Source of the DNA: Enterobacter pseudoroggenkampii
Lineage (GTDB): Bacteria; Pseudomonadota; Gammaproteobacteria; Enterobacterales; Enterobacteriaceae
Assembly: GCF_026420145.1 (NCBI RefSeq)
Contig: NZ_JAPMLV010000001.1
Location: 2,542,001-2,606,000, forward strand
Reading direction: 5' to 3'
Length of the DNA stretch: 64,000 bases
Shown: positions 42,153-52,086 of the stretch, one piece after another
Position numbering within the stretch: position 1 is the first letter of the stretch
How the letters are laid out: each line of letters opens with the position of its first letter
The notes under the pieces: model-generated
Database searches by the model: none
The model's input: only the letters and a program-made list of their open reading frames with translations
Told to the model about the DNA's origin: nothing
Made by a program: the position numbers and the translations under genes

Positions 42153-42212
42153 TCATTTACGAAGCATGCCTTCGATAAAATCTTTCCAGTTCCCCAGTTC
42201 ACGTTCAATCAT
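42153..42212 (-). CDS. ypfM: small protein YpfM, 19 residues
   Basis: A 60-base frame on the minus strand reads MIERELGNWKDFIEGMLRK, the same as the small protein YpfM described in E. coli as far as I recall it. The ATG at 42212 is preceded by a good ribosome site (aagagagg). It lies between acrD and yffB, its E. coli position. The peptide is predicted to be an amphipathic helix. Its function is unknown. Confidence 0.9.
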   Translation of the reverse strand: MIERELGNWKDFIEGMLRK

Positions 42213-42599
42213 AACAACCTCTCTTATTATTATGCGCATTCTACAAAAACGTACCATCATTGTGAAGACTATTTAACCAATTGCTGTGATTGTACCCCAC
42301 GTCCTGCGGGGATTTATGATAAATATGAACGGAGAGCCCTCAATTTTTTGTGACGGCCAGCAATATTTTGAAATAACCCTACGGACGGGTGAGTTTTATT
42401 TTATTGGCTGACTTTATTGGGTTTTTAAAGTTTATGGACATCTATGCTTAAATGATGAAAGAATATTCAGCGTACAGTTGTGAGTCGAATTAAGAAGACA
42501 CATTAATCCAGACGATTCCTGAATGTGTTATATTCCACTTAAGGATATATCTTCGAATTTACTGAACATTTAATTATCAGAACATCAAAAGGATTCACC
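42213..42599. other. 387-bp AT-rich spacer between ypfM and yffB
   Basis: This stretch should contain the ypfM promoter (minus) and the yffB promoter (plus). It is clearly more AT-rich than the surroundings. I see only a weak CCCC/GGGG hairpin around 42295-42312, no ORF of note and no RNA gene I recognise. Confidence 0.4.
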
Positions 42600-42950
42600 A
42601 TGGTTGTGATGTACGGCATTAAAAATTGCGACACCATCAAAAAAGCCCGCCGCTGGCTGGAAGCAAACAGCGTGGAGTACCGCTTCCACGATTACCGTGC
42701 CGATGGGCTCGATGCAGAATTCCTGCATAGCGCTATTCGCGAACTGGGCTGGGAAGCCCTGCTGAATACCCGCGGTACCACCTGGCGTAAACTGGACGAC
42801 TCTCTGCGCGCCAGCATCAAAGATGCCGACAGCGCGGCAAAACTGATGCTCGAGATGCCGGCAATTATCAAACGCCCATTGCTCTGCGCGCCAGGGCAGC
42901 CTATGCTGCTGGGTTTCAGTGAAACCCTTTATTCCGACTTTTTTCGTTGA
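42600..42950 (+). CDS. yffB: ArsC-family protein YffB (Spx/MgsR-like)
   Basis: A 116-residue thioredoxin-fold protein of the arsenate reductase-like family ([20 protein letters not shown]; single C10 in the active-site loop). It lacks the partner cysteine CX2C and the arsenate-binding residues of true ArsC, so arsenate reduction is doubtful. It is followed after 10 bp by dapE, with which it is probably co-transcribed, as in E. coli. Confidence 0.93.
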   Translation: MVVMYGIKNCDTIKKARRWLEANSVEYRFHDYRADGLDAEFLHSAIRELGWEALLNTRGTTWRKLDDSLRASIKDADSAAKLMLEMPAIIKRPLLCAPGQPMLLGFSETLYSDFFR

Positions 42951-42960
42951 GGTGTAGTTT

Positions 42961-44088
42961 ATGTCATGCCCGGTCATTGAGCTGACTCAGCAGCTTATTC
43001 GCCGTCCTTCCCTTAGCCCGGACGACGCAGGTTGTCAGGCTCTTATGATTGAACGCCTGCGTGCCATCGGTTTTACCGTTGAACGCATGGATTTTGGCGA
43101 TACCCAGAACTTCTGGGCGTGGCGCGGACAGGGCGAAACGCTGGCCTTTGCCGGGCATACTGACGTCGTTCCCGCCGGTGACGCGGATCGCTGGATTAAC
43201 CCGCCGTTTGAGCCGACCATTCGCGATGGCATGCTGTTTGGTCGCGGCGCGGCAGACATGAAAGGCTCTCTGGCGGCGATGGTCGTAGCGGCAGAGCGCT
43301 TTGTGGCGCAGCATCCGAACCACAAAAACCGTCTCGCGTTTTTGGTCACCTCCGACGAAGAAGCCAGCGCCCATAACGGTACCGTAAAGGTCGTTGAAGC
43401 GCTGATGGCGCGCAACGAGCGTCTCGACTACTGCCTGGTCGGTGAGCCGTCCAGTACCGAAGTGGTGGGTGATGTCGTCAAAAACGGGCGCCGTGGCTCG
43501 CTGACCTGTAACCTGACCATTCACGGCGTTCAGGGGCACGTTGCGTATCCGCATCTGGCCGATAACCCGGTACATCGCGCTGCGCCGATGCTGAACGAAC
43601 TGGTGGGCATCGAGTGGGATAAAGGCAACGAATTCTTCCCACCAACCAGCATGCAGATTGCGAACGTCAAGGCCGGGACCGGCAGCAACAACGTGATCCC
43701 GGGTGATTACTTCGTCCAGTTTAACTTCCGCTTCAGCACCGAACTGACCGATGAGATGATCAAGGCGCGCGTTATCGCCCTGCTGGAAAAATATCAGCTG
43801 CGCTACACCGTGGAGTGGTGGCTTTCCGGCCAGCCGTTCCTGACGCAGCGCGGTAAGCTGGTGGATGCGGTGGTGAACGCCATCGAGCACTATAATGAAA
43901 TTAAGCCACAGCTGCTGACAACGGGTGGCACTTCAGACGGACGCTTTATCGCCCGTATGGGCGCCCAGGTTGTCGAACTGGGGCCAGTAAACGCAACCAT
44001 TCATAAAATAAATGAGTGTGTCAATGCGGCAGATTTGCAACTGCTGGCCCGTATGTATCAACGTATTATGGAGCAACTCGTCGCCTGA
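42961..44088 (+). CDS. dapE: succinyl-diaminopimelate desuccinylase DapE
   Basis: A zinc aminoacylase-type enzyme that hydrolyses N-succinyl-LL-diaminopimelate in lysine and murein synthesis. The 375 residues equal E. coli. The metal-binding motifs are seen in order: [33 protein letters not shown] (general-base Glu) and VGEPSS. It is flanked by yffB and ypfN. Confidence 0.97.
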   Translation: MSCPVIELTQQLIRRPSLSPDDAGCQALMIERLRAIGFTVERMDFGDTQNFWAWRGQGETLAFAGHTDVVPAGDADRWINPPFEPTIRDGMLFGRGAADMKGSLAAMVVAAERFVAQHPNHKNRLAFLVTSDEEASAHNGTVKVVEALMARNERLDYCLVGEPSSTEVVGDVVKNGRRGSLTCNLTIHGVQGHVAYPHLADNPVHRAAPMLNELVGIEWDKGNEFFPPTSMQIANVKAGTGSNNVIPGDYFVQFNFRFSTELTDEMIKARVIALLEKYQLRYTVEWWLSGQPFLTQRGKLVDAVVNAIEHYNEIKPQLLTTGGTSDGRFIARMGAQVVELGPVNATIHKINECVNAADLQLLARMYQRIMEQLVA

Positions 44089-44112
44089 CGAACGCTCTGA
44101 GAGGAATAGCGA

Positions 44113-44310
44113 ATGGATTGGCTTTCAAAGTACTGGTGGATTCTGGTGTTGGTTTTTCTGGTTGGCGTATTGCTGAACGTGATTAAAGACCTTAAGCGCG
44201 TTGACCATAAAAAATTTCTCGCCAACAAACCGGACCTTCCCCCGCACCGTGATTTTAACGATAAGTGGGACGATGACGACGACTGGCCGAAGAAAGACCA
44301 GAAGAAGTAA
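44113..44310 (+). CDS. ypfN: UPF0370 membrane protein YpfN
   Basis: A 65-residue protein with one transmembrane helix (about 5-24, [19 protein letters not shown]) and a strongly charged C-terminus ([16 protein letters not shown]). The family function is unknown. It is 24 bp after dapE with a ribosome site (gagaggaat). Confidence 0.94.
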   Translation: MDWLSKYWWILVLVFLVGVLLNVIKDLKRVDHKKFLANKPDLPPHRDFNDKWDDDDDWPKKDQKK

Positions 44311-44319
44311 TCGGTCTGT

Positions 44320-44344
44320 ATCCCCTCTCCTGTGGAGAGGGGAT
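44320..44344. terminator. bidirectional hairpin between ypfN and ypfH
   Basis: A perfect 11-bp inverted repeat (ATCCCCTCTCC / GGAGAGGGGAT) with a 3-base loop between convergent genes. It resembles the boxC repeat near bcp. No T-run is present, so termination strength is uncertain. Confidence 0.6.
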
Positions 44345-44348
44345 AACC

Positions 44349-45044
44349 TCACATAAACTCAACAATATCATCATTATCCGGCTTACCGCCGCTGAGCGCT
44401 TCATCAAAGTAGTGCTTCGGTACGGTATAGCGCAAACGATCGAGCGCGAACTGCATGCTGCGGTCGTCGATGGCGTGGCCCAGATCGTCAACGATATCCA
44501 GCGTCACATCCCCACCTTCGCGAATCAACGCTTCCTGGGCAGCAACCGCATGCGAGAGCTCGATCACCCGGTCTTCGCCGCCGTGGATCAGGTGGATCGT
44601 GGTCTGCGTGGTTGCGCTTGTCGGTAACGTCGCAAAACGGCCGTTAAACGCGATTACCCGTGAAACCAGACCCGGCTGCGCTTTAACGCTTTCCAGCGAC
44701 ATGATTGACCCCTGTGAGAAGCCAATCAACGCGGTCGCGTCGGCACCCACGCCGCTCTGCTGTTGCCAGTAGCGGACGATATCGATAAAGGTGGGCATGA
44801 TGGCATCGATGCGCGCCTGACGGTTCTCTTCCGTCACGCCCTGAACCGAGAACCACTGGCGTCCGTTCGGACCGCATGGCTCAACGCCACCGATGCTTAC
44901 AATCAGCGCTTCGGGGAAAACGGGCGCAAACCAGCTGCCAATCTGACCCATATTGACGGCATTATCGCCAACACCATGAAACAGAAGCAGTAACTGTTTA
45001 GCCGGTTTGTCAGGGCTTTGAACAACAAAATGGTCGTGTTTCAT
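44349..45044 (-). CDS. ypfH: alpha/beta-hydrolase (carboxylesterase type) YpfH
   Basis: A 231-residue esterase of the phospholipase/carboxylesterase family. The nucleophile motif GFSQGS is near residue 114, an aspartate lies in HGGEDRVI, and the catalytic histidine is in DLGHAID. The ATG at 45044 (MKHDHFVVQSPDKPAKQL) matches E. coli and has ggagacc before it; the 20-residue upstream extension is not used. Confidence 0.94.
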   Translation of the reverse strand: MKHDHFVVQSPDKPAKQLLLLFHGVGDNAVNMGQIGSWFAPVFPEALIVSIGGVEPCGPNGRQWFSVQGVTEENRQARIDAIMPTFIDIVRYWQQQSGVGADATALIGFSQGSIMSLESVKAQPGLVSRVIAFNGRFATLPTSATTQTTIHLIHGGEDRVIELSHAVAAQEALIREGGDVTLDIVDDLGHAIDDRSMQFALDRLRYTVPKHYFDEALSGGKPDNDDIVEFM

Positions 45045-45117
45045 GGTGGTCTCCTTAATAGATGACCTGGATTCTACGCCTCCCGGCGGGAATGACCATG
45101 CCACTTTACTGAAGAAG

Positions 45118-47064
45118 TCATTGAAAAAATTGCCATTGCAAAATGGCTTCCTTCAACCGCTGGCAGCGCGGATAATCAAGGCTTTCAAGCGCTTGCGCGG
45201 TTTCACTGCGCAGCTTTGCCAGCAACGCTTTTCGCCCGACCTCATCCGCTTTTCCTGCCATTTTCCCCCGTAGGGCCGGAAGCGGCATATCAACGGTGAG
45301 CAACAACCGCGTCAGCGCGGCAACCGAGGTTGAAAACGCCCGATGGGCAAACGCAAATCCCGCCAGCTCCAGCCAGTCGTCACTATTAAGGGTAGCTTCC
45401 CAGCCGTCTTCCACCGGGATCTTTTCACCGTTCCGGGCCGACAGGACGCGCATATCCCGGCACAAACGCTGATGTTCCTGCGCGCACAGCTGACGCCCGG
45501 CTTCGCTCAGCGGCAGCAGCGCCATCGCCGTGTAGCAGCCGCTGCTGGCTTCCCGATGGCTCCCCATCCGCACCAGAACAAACCCACATTGATGCCAGAA
45601 ATGCCACAGCTCGTCGGTATAACCGAAACTCACCGAAAGATAGTCTTCCCCGCTGGCGCTACGGATAAGCCGTTGCCCGATGCCTTCCCGCTGGCGCAGG
45701 GGGTGAACCGCAATGCGGCTAACCCGTCGCCCTTTCAGCGTCGCCGCGAGTGGCGATCCGCCGTGCGCCGCCAGCGACTGCGCCACGAGATTCCCGCGTG
45801 GACGCCGGTATCCCGCCCACACGGCGCGGCTAAGCTCAGGGGACAGCCCGCCCTCTTCCACCAGCCAGAGCGCGCCTGCAATCTCTGCCTCCGTTCCGGC
45901 AACAGCAAAGTGCTGGCCGGGCGCGTCCATCATCCGGCGTAAATCGAGCGGTGAAGTACGGTAGTGTGCAGCACACAGCAGTTCATAAACGCTTGCCACG
46001 CGTGCCGGGTCACTCTCCCACATCCGCGGCGCCAGCGGCGTTATACGCACGTCGCCTTCCGGTTTGCGATCGATAAGCGCATCATCAAATAACAGTGCAT
46101 TCGCCACGAATCGCTCAAGCGGGCATCCGGCAGCCCAGCGAATGGGGGTCGATAAGGCATAATGCCGCAATCCGCTAAAACGGGCGCAGAACTTCAGCAG
46201 GAATCCCCTGCCCGTCCCCTCATAGCCCTGGACCGTGGTGGTTAACACTACGCGCGGAAAACGCGTCACCAGCTTCTCCAGCAGCGGACCAGGGATCGCA
46301 GCCGCTTCATCGACAATCAGCCAGTCAGCCTGGCGTGAAGAGGCCAACAGCGCGTCCGGAGCCATAAAGTGGAAATGCTCGCCCGCAAAGCGCGCAATGA
46401 CATCCGTTGCCCCTTTAGCCGGTGCCGTGACCAACGCACTCCCCTGAATGCGACTGAGCAGCATCCCCGCCAGCGCTGACTTTCCGCGTCCGCGCGGTGC
46501 CGTTACCGCGGCAATGCCCGCAGGCATGGTCAGAAGCACGTCGAGGATCTCCGCCTGCTCGCGCTGCGGTGCGCCGCTGGCAGGCTGCCAGGCGGGTAAA
46601 TCCGGCGCAACGGGAACGGACAAGGGACGATACTGATGCCAGACAATCGCATCCGAATCGGCGGCAAGCGTCCGGCAGAAGTGGTGCACAAAGTGTGGAG
46701 TGGCGATCGGCTCCGCGCTGTCGCTCCAGCGCAACGAATCGCTGTCAGGCCTGTCGGCCCAGTCAGCAAGCGGCGGAACTCGCAGCACCAGAAGGCTTCC
46801 GGCGCTCAGCGTTCCGCTCAGGGCGGCAAAGGCGGCGACATCAAACCCGGTGCTGGCGTCAAAAACGGCATGCCGGAACTCGCGTCCCAGCAGGCCGCTG
46901 ATGGCTTTTGAAGGATGTTCGTCAAGCCTTACCCAGTCTCCGGGCAAGGCGTCACGCAGGGCAACCGCCTGGCTTAACGTCCACTGCGCCTCACCGCTGA
47001 GCACCACCAGCCGACGATGGCCGGTGCGCTCAAGCTCGCGTATCAGCTGATCAAACGCCAGCAT
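45118..47064 (-). CDS. tmcA: tRNA(Met) cytidine acetyltransferase TmcA
   Basis: Forms N4-acetylcytidine at the wobble base of elongator tRNA-Met with ATP and acetyl-CoA. The 648 residues contain an N-terminal DUF1726 part, an RNA-helicase-like ATPase (P-loop APRGRGKSA near 195, DEAAAIPGPLLE) and a GNAT domain (RRVSRIAVHPLRQREGIGQRLI). It is somewhat shorter than E. coli (671), mainly at the two ends. The start overlaps the ypfJ stop by one base. Confidence 0.95.
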   Translation of the reverse strand: MLAFDQLIRELERTGHRRLVVLSGEAQWTLSQAVALRDALPGDWVRLDEHPSKAISGLLGREFRHAVFDASTGFDVAAFAALSGTLSAGSLLVLRVPPLADWADRPDSDSLRWSDSAEPIATPHFVHHFCRTLAADSDAIVWHQYRPLSVPVAPDLPAWQPASGAPQREQAEILDVLLTMPAGIAAVTAPRGRGKSALAGMLLSRIQGSALVTAPAKGATDVIARFAGEHFHFMAPDALLASSRQADWLIVDEAAAIPGPLLEKLVTRFPRVVLTTTVQGYEGTGRGFLLKFCARFSGLRHYALSTPIRWAAGCPLERFVANALLFDDALIDRKPEGDVRITPLAPRMWESDPARVASVYELLCAAHYRTSPLDLRRMMDAPGQHFAVAGTEAEIAGALWLVEEGGLSPELSRAVWAGYRRPRGNLVAQSLAAHGGSPLAATLKGRRVSRIAVHPLRQREGIGQRLIRSASGEDYLSVSFGYTDELWHFWHQCGFVLVRMGSHREASSGCYTAMALLPLSEAGRQLCAQEHQRLCRDMRVLSARNGEKIPVEDGWEATLNSDDWLELAGFAFAHRAFSTSVAALTRLLLTVDMPLPALRGKMAGKADEVGRKALLAKLRSETAQALESLDYPRCQRLKEAILQWQFFQ

Positions 47065-47933
47065 TACATCGCTTTGCCGAAGGTATTACACTGCGCCGGG
47101 TCGCCGCTGTCGAAACCGCGTTTAAACCAGCTGTAGCGCTGCTGTGAGGTACCGTGAGTGAAGCTGTCCGGTACGACGCGCCCCTGGCTCTGCTGCTGAA
47201 GACGGTCGTCACCGATCGCCTGAGCGGCATTCAGCGCCTCCTCAAGATCGCCGGATTCCAGCACGCCCTGCTGCTGCATGCTGTGACCCCAGACGCCCGC
47301 GAAGCAGTCCGCCTGCAGCTCCATTTTGACGGACAGGCGGTTCACTTCCGCCTGAGACGCATTTTGCTGCAGCTGGCGTACTTTTGGCTCAATCCCCAGC
47401 AGCTTTTGCACGTGATGGCCAACCTCATGTGCGATCACGTAGCCCTGAGCAAAATCACCGTCGGCACCAAGCTTGCGTTTCATGTCATCGTAAAAAGAGA
47501 GATCGATATAGACGGTACCGTCTGCCGGGCAGTAGAACGGCCCCATAACGGATTGTCCGGTGCCGCATCCGGTGCGGGTTGCCCCCCGGTACATCACCAG
47601 CTTCGGCTGCTGGTAGGTACGCCCCATTTTCTCAAACAGCTGACTCCAGGTGTCTTCTGTTGTGGCGAGAATAACGGAGGTAAATTTGGCCGCTTCATCT
47701 TCATTCGGGCTGATGGAGCGCTGAGAATGCTGCTGCTGTTGCAGCGGCTGACCGGTCATCAACCCGGTGAGGTCAACGCCGTAGTAACCCGCGACTAACA
47801 CCACAATCAGCAGGATGATGCCGCCCTTGCCGCTGGGTAACCGGAAGCCGGGCCCCCCCATTGAAGGACCGCCGCCACCATCACTGCGTCTGTCTTCTAC
47901 ATTGTCACTTTCACGACGCCCTTGCCAGCGCAT
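47064..47933 (-). CDS. ypfJ: neutral zinc metallopeptidase YpfJ
   Basis: A 289-residue membrane-anchored protein with one TM helix (about 36-56, [19 protein letters not shown]) and a zincin domain with HEVGHH near residue 165. The ATG at 47933 ([16 protein letters not shown]) follows gaggtggtt and equals the E. coli start. A GTG two codons upstream is not needed. It is coupled to tmcA. The biological target is unknown. Confidence 0.94.
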   Translation of the reverse strand: MRWQGRRESDNVEDRRSDGGGGPSMGGPGFRLPSGKGGIILLIVVLVAGYYGVDLTGLMTGQPLQQQQHSQRSISPNEDEAAKFTSVILATTEDTWSQLFEKMGRTYQQPKLVMYRGATRTGCGTGQSVMGPFYCPADGTVYIDLSFYDDMKRKLGADGDFAQGYVIAHEVGHHVQKLLGIEPKVRQLQQNASQAEVNRLSVKMELQADCFAGVWGHSMQQQGVLESGDLEEALNAAQAIGDDRLQQQSQGRVVPDSFTHGTSQQRYSWFKRGFDSGDPAQCNTFGKAM

Positions 47934-48016
47934 AACCACCTCGAACTATTCCATTTATAATAGCTATGATCGTAGGCGGTTAACGGCAAGATTACCATAG
48001 GAAACAAAGGTAAGAC

Positions 48017-48042
48017 GCCAAAGGATGCGAACATCCTTTGGC
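48017..48042 (-). terminator. hairpin downstream of purC
   Basis: A perfect 11-bp stem GCCAAAGGATG / CATCCTTTGGC with a four-base loop (TTCG on the transcribed strand), 12 bp after the purC stop. The T-run after it is weak (gtcttacctttg), so it may mainly protect the mRNA 3' end. Confidence 0.7.
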
Positions 48043-48053
48043 AGGTGAGGGAG

Positions 48054-48767
48054 TTAGTCGAGCTTAACGCCTAAACGGTGAGCAACCGCTTCGTACGCTT
48101 CAATCAGGCCACCCAGGCTCTGACGGAAACGGTCTTTGTCCATTTTATCCAGGGTTTCTTTGTCCCACAGGCGGCTACCGTCTGGTGAGAACTCATCGCC
48201 CAGCACCACTTCGCCTTTGAACAGACCAAACTCGAGCTTGAAGTCGACGAGGATCAGGCCCGCGTCATCAAACAGTTTTTTCAGCACGTCGTTGGCTTTA
48301 TAGGTCAGCTCCTGCATACGCGCCAGGTTCTCTTTGCTCACCCAGCCGAAGGTTTCGCAGTAGGATTCGTTGACCATCGGGTCGTGCATGGCGTCGTTTT
48401 TCAGGAACAGGTCGAACAGCGGTGGGTTCAGTTCGATACCTTCTTCAATGCCGAGACGCTTCACCAGGGAGCCCGCCGCACGGTTACGAATAACGCACTC
48501 AACCGGAACCATATCCAGTTTCTTCACCAGACATTCCGTATCGGACAGCAACGCTTCCATCTGGGTCGGGATACCCGCTTCGGCCAGTTTGGTCATAATG
48601 AAGTGGTTGAACTTGTTGTTCACCATGCCTTTACGATCGAACTGCTCAATGCGTGCGCCATCCCCTGCTGACGTATCATTGCGGAACTCGAGCACCAACA
48701 GATCCGGGTTTTCCGTGCTGTATACGGTCTTCGCTTTGCCACGATACAACTCAGCTTGCTTCTGCAT
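48054..48767 (-). CDS. purC: SAICAR synthase PurC
   Basis: Joins aspartate to CAIR to form SAICAR in purine synthesis. The 237 residues equal E. coli PurC. The start is the ATG at 48767 ([16 protein letters not shown]), eight bases after AGGAG; the ATG at 48773 is too close to that site. The upstream PurR operator confirms purine control. The distal motif DFKLEFG is typical. Confidence 0.97.
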   Translation of the reverse strand: MQKQAELYRGKAKTVYSTENPDLLVLEFRNDTSAGDGARIEQFDRKGMVNNKFNHFIMTKLAEAGIPTQMEALLSDTECLVKKLDMVPVECVIRNRAAGSLVKRLGIEEGIELNPPLFDLFLKNDAMHDPMVNESYCETFGWVSKENLARMQELTYKANDVLKKLFDDAGLILVDFKLEFGLFKGEVVLGDEFSPDGSRLWDKETLDKMDKDRFRQSLGGLIEAYEAVAHRLGVKLD

Positions 48768-48819
48768 CTTCATTACTCCTGGTGTGATGATTTGTGTTCA
48801 AAACTGGGCATATTATGCC

Positions 48820-48835
48820 ACGCACACGTTTGCGT
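48820..48835. promoter_or_regulatory. PurR operator of purC
   Basis: acgcacacgtttgcgt is a nearly perfect PUR box (consensus ACGCAAACGTTTGCGT, one mismatch), about 52 bp before the purC start on a divergent-free leader. A -10-like CATAAT lies next to it on the minus strand. Confidence 0.9.
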
Positions 48836-48842
48836 AGCACGA

Positions 48843-48872
48843 AAATAAAAAGGGCTGGATTCACCAGCCCTC
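48843..48872 (-). terminator. terminator between bamC and purC
   Basis: The stem GGGCTGG / CCAGCCC (48852-48858 with 48864-48870) is followed on the minus strand by TTTTTAT. It ends dapA-bamC transcription just before the purC promoter. Confidence 0.9.
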
Positions 48873-48876
48873 GTAT

Positions 48877-49911
48877 TTATTTGCTGAATGCTGCCTGGAA
48901 GACAGCGACCAGCGCATCGTTCTGCGACTGGGTCAGCGTGTGACCTTTTGGATCGATAAACTGCAGGCTACTGCGGTTATCAAGGTCACCGACCTGAATT
49001 TTGTAGTCACCGGAGGCAAGCTGAGGATCTTTCGCGCCCAGTTCCTGCCATGCGCTGTCGGAGAGCGGCTTATAGGTTGCCGTCATGCTACCGGTTGAGC
49101 GGGTGCTGTCGGTCACTTTCATGCCCACTTTTTCCAGCGTCGCTGGCAAACGCTGCCAGGTCTGGTTAAACGGTGCACGAACCACCAGCATTGGCAGGCC
49201 GGTATCATCCGCACCGCTTTGCACATCGAAGGTCACACCGTTGCGGCTCTGCGCGGCGTTGGCGGCATCGGTCGCGGTTTTATCCAGACCCGCGGCAATC
49301 ACGTTCAGCATTTCGGTGCTGTAACGCTGCAGGGACGCGGCATCCGCAACCGGTTTACCCGCCTGCTCCAGGTTCAACAGCTTAACGTTGACCGCCTGCT
49401 GGTAACCCTGTGGTTTTACGGAGACTTGATAACGACCGCGGTATTGCTGGTCTTCATCCAGACGGTTCCACTCGATCCAGTCGGTGGTTAACGTCTGGCT
49501 GGCGTCATCGCGTTTATCGATGGTGTAGTTCTTCGACTGAATGACGCTGACAACCTGCGGCCACAGCGTGCTACCGCGCGCGCTCTCAACCATCAGAGAC
49601 GCCGTATCACCGGTGAACTGGGTACGCGCCCCGTTAACCAGCGCCAGAGGCTGTGCTGGCGGACGAATATCAAGCGCTTTACCGACCGGGCCGCTGCCGT
49701 TGGTCACGGGAATATTATAATCGCCGTTCTGAATCGGCAGGATCATACCAGCCGGTGCGTGAAGTTCAGCAAGCGGGGTCGCATCCAGATAGGATTCATC
49801 ACCGCTCACCTGGCGCTTGTAGCGCGAGTCTGAACTACAGGCAGCGAGCAGCATAACAAGCGAAACACTCGCAACCTTCGCCAGGCGCGACTTCTGTACT
49901 GAATAAGCCAT
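48877..49911 (-). CDS. bamC: outer-membrane assembly lipoprotein BamC
   Basis: A lipoprotein subunit of the BAM complex, which inserts beta-barrels into the outer membrane. The ATG at 49911 gives [10 protein letters not shown] and a type II signal with lipobox LLAAC, so lipidated C25. It then has an unstructured N-terminal segment and two helix-grip domains (about 100-215 and 225-344). The length of 344 equals E. coli. It is 16 bp after dapA, in one operon. Confidence 0.96.
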   Translation of the reverse strand: MAYSVQKSRLAKVASVSLVMLLAACSSDSRYKRQVSGDESYLDATPLAELHAPAGMILPIQNGDYNIPVTNGSGPVGKALDIRPPAQPLALVNGARTQFTGDTASLMVESARGSTLWPQVVSVIQSKNYTIDKRDDASQTLTTDWIEWNRLDEDQQYRGRYQVSVKPQGYQQAVNVKLLNLEQAGKPVADAASLQRYSTEMLNVIAAGLDKTATDAANAAQSRNGVTFDVQSGADDTGLPMLVVRAPFNQTWQRLPATLEKVGMKVTDSTRSTGSMTATYKPLSDSAWQELGAKDPQLASGDYKIQVGDLDNRSSLQFIDPKGHTLTQSQNDALVAVFQAAFSK

Positions 49912-49927
49912 CAAATCTCCCTAAACT

Positions 49928-50806
49928 CTACAGCAAACCGGCATGCTTCAGCGCCGCTCTGACGATGTCACGACCGTGGTCGGTAATCGGTGTCATTGGC
50001 AGACGCAGCGTATCGGTTGCTACAAGCCCCAACTCCTTACATGCCCATTTCACTGGGATCGGATTGGGTTCGACAAATAATTTATTGTGCAGCGGCATCA
50101 GACGCTGATTAATGACACGGGCTTCATCAAAGTGACCGGCTGCGGCCAGTTTGCACATTTCAGCCATATCGCGCGCCGCAACGTTTGCCGTTACGGAAAT
50201 CACGCCATGGCCACCGAGCTGCATAAAGTCCAGCGCGGTCGCATCATCACCACTCAACAGGATAAAGTCGTCTGAAACCAGCTCTTTGATCTGATGAACG
50301 CGGCTTAAGTTCCCTGTCGCCTCTTTAATACCGATAATATTTTTTACTTCCGAGAGACGACCAACGGTTTCCGGCAGCATATCGCAACCGGTACGGGACG
50401 GCACATTATACAGAATTTGTGGCAAGTCAGTATGTTCAGCGATGGCTTTGAAGTGCTGGAACAAACCTTCCTGAGTAGGACGGTTGTAATAAGGGGTCAC
50501 CGTCAGACAGCCAACGATGCCGCTGTCGTTAAAACGTTTGGTCAGGCTGATAGCTTCTGCGGTTGCATTAGCCCCTGTCCCCGCGATGACCGGAATACGT
50601 CCGTCAGCCAGTTCCAGGGTCAGCATCACTACATCGCCGTGCTCGTCGTGGCTCAGCGTTGCGGATTCACCGGTAGTCCCTACCGAAACGATCGCCGAGG
50701 TTCCATTGGCGACATGGTAATCAATGAGCTTCTTCATGCTTGACCGGCAGACATTACCTTTTTCATCCATCGGTGTAACAAGCGCGACAATACTTCCCGT
50801 GAACAT
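49928..50806 (-). CDS. dapA: 4-hydroxy-tetrahydrodipicolinate synthase DapA
   Basis: Condenses pyruvate with aspartate semialdehyde, the first committed step of lysine and diaminopimelate synthesis. It is a TIM barrel of 292 residues. The Schiff-base lysine K161 lies in [10 protein letters not shown]133 in [10 protein letters not shown], and T44-T45 in VGTTGES. It is divergent from gcvR. Confidence 0.98.
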   Translation of the reverse strand: MFTGSIVALVTPMDEKGNVCRSSMKKLIDYHVANGTSAIVSVGTTGESATLSHDEHGDVVMLTLELADGRIPVIAGTGANATAEAISLTKRFNDSGIVGCLTVTPYYNRPTQEGLFQHFKAIAEHTDLPQILYNVPSRTGCDMLPETVGRLSEVKNIIGIKEATGNLSRVHQIKELVSDDFILLSGDDATALDFMQLGGHGVISVTANVAARDMAEMCKLAAAGHFDEARVINQRLMPLHNKLFVEPNPIPVKWACKELGLVATDTLRLPMTPITDHGRDIVRAALKHAGLL

Positions 50807-50951
50807 GAGCCATCCTCTGTGCGAACAAGAGCCTCAATGTTACGTTTGGAACTGTAATAAAAGCAAGCGACCTGAGGCTCTCAGGCGGTTGTATGCATGT
50901 TTTTTTTATGCTTTCCTTAGGAAGACTTAACCATGCAAAGGAAGAACAGGT

Positions 50952-51521
50952 TTGACAACCTCATCACAACATTACCTGGTTATCACTGCGCTGGGTGCCG
51001 ACAGGCCGGGTATCGTGAACACCATCACCCGCCACGTAAGCAGCTGCGGCTGTAATATCGAAGACAGCCGTCTGGCCATGCTTGGCGAAGAGTTCACATT
51101 TATTATGTTGCTTTCCGGGACATGGAACGCCATTACGTTGATTGAATCGACCCTGCCGCTGAAAGGCGCCGAGCTGGATTTGCTGATTGTCATGAAGCGC
51201 ACCACGGCGCGACCGCGTCCGGCTATGCCTTCTACCGTCTGGGTGCAGGTTGAAGTGCCTGATTCTCCCCATCTGATAGAGCGCTTCACCGCGCTGTTTG
51301 ACAGCCATCAGATGAACATTGCCGAGCTCGTTTCCCGCACACAGCCGGGCGACGCAAGCACGGTTCCCACGCTCTTTATTCAAATTACCGCGCACAGTCC
51401 TGCATCACAGGATGCGTCAAATATCGAGCAAGCGTTCAAAGCCCTCTGTACAGAATTAAACGCGCAGGGCAGTATAAGCGTCGTCAATTATTCGCAGCAC
51501 GAACAGGATGGAGTTGAGTAA
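50952..51521 (+). CDS. gcvR: glycine cleavage repressor GcvR
   Basis: Holds GcvA in check when glycine is scarce. It has two ACT domains (about 5-85 and 95-175) and 189 residues. No in-frame ATG exists near the conserved N-terminus (TTSSQHYLVITALGADRPG), so the start is the TTG at 50952 after an AGGAAG site. It overlaps bcp by one base (TAATG). Confidence 0.94.
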   Translation: MTTSSQHYLVITALGADRPGIVNTITRHVSSCGCNIEDSRLAMLGEEFTFIMLLSGTWNAITLIESTLPLKGAELDLLIVMKRTTARPRPAMPSTVWVQVEVPDSPHLIERFTALFDSHQMNIAELVSRTQPGDASTVPTLFIQITAHSPASQDASNIEQAFKALCTELNAQGSISVVNYSQHEQDGVE

Positions 51522-51991
51522 TGAACCCACTGAAAGCCGGTGACATCGCACCGAAATTTAGCTTACCGGATCAAGACGGCGAGCAAGTAAATTTGACCGA
51601 CTTCCAGGGACAGCGTGTTCTGGTCTATTTCTACCCGAAAGCCATGACCCCCGGCTGCACCGTACAGGCCTGCGGCTTACGCGACAACATGGACGAGTTG
51701 AAAAAAGTCGGCGTGGAAGTGCTGGGTATCAGCACGGATAAACCAGAAAAGCTGTCACGATTTGCTGAAAAAGAGCTGCTGAACTTCACGCTGCTTTCTG
51801 ATGAAGACCATCAGGTGTGCGAGCAGTTCGGCGTCTGGGGCGAGAAGACGTTTATGGGTAAAACCTACGACGGTATTCACCGCATCAGCTTCCTGATTGA
51901 CGCTGACGGAAAAGTTGAACACGTGTTTGACGACTTCAAAACCAGCAATCACCACGACGTGGTGTTGAACTGGCTGAAAGAAAGCGCCTGA
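51521..51991 (+). CDS. bcp: thiol peroxidase Bcp (peroxiredoxin Q)
   Basis: Reduces hydrogen peroxide and organic peroxides with thioredoxin. The 156 residues carry the peroxidatic C46 and resolving C51 in MTPGCTVQACGLRD. It is translationally coupled to gcvR. A terminator follows the stop. Confidence 0.96.
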   Translation: MNPLKAGDIAPKFSLPDQDGEQVNLTDFQGQRVLVYFYPKAMTPGCTVQACGLRDNMDELKKVGVEVLGISTDKPEKLSRFAEKELLNFTLLSDEDHQVCEQFGVWGEKTFMGKTYDGIHRISFLIDADGKVEHVFDDFKTSNHHDVVLNWLKESA

Positions 51992-52000
51992 TAAACAGCA

Positions 52001-52026
52001 AAACGGCAACCCAGGTTGCCGTTTTT
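52001..52026 (+). terminator. Rho-independent terminator of gcvR-bcp
   Basis: The stem ACGGCAAC / GTTGCCGT (52003-52010 with 52015-52022) is followed by TTTT, starting 11 bp after the bcp stop. Confidence 0.92.
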
Positions 52027-52034
52027 CGTGTTTT

Positions 52035-52077
52035 CCCCCTCTTCCCGTGGGAGAGGGTCGGGGTGAGGGCATCAGGC
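52035..52077. repeat. boxC-type repeat between bcp and perM
   Basis: The sequence ccccctcttcccgtgggagagggtcggggtgaggg matches the abundant enterobacterial boxC intergenic repeat (CCCTCTCCC...GGGAGAGGG...GGGGTGAGGG). It lies between convergent genes. Confidence 0.75.
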
Positions 52078-52086
52078 CGCTCAAAA

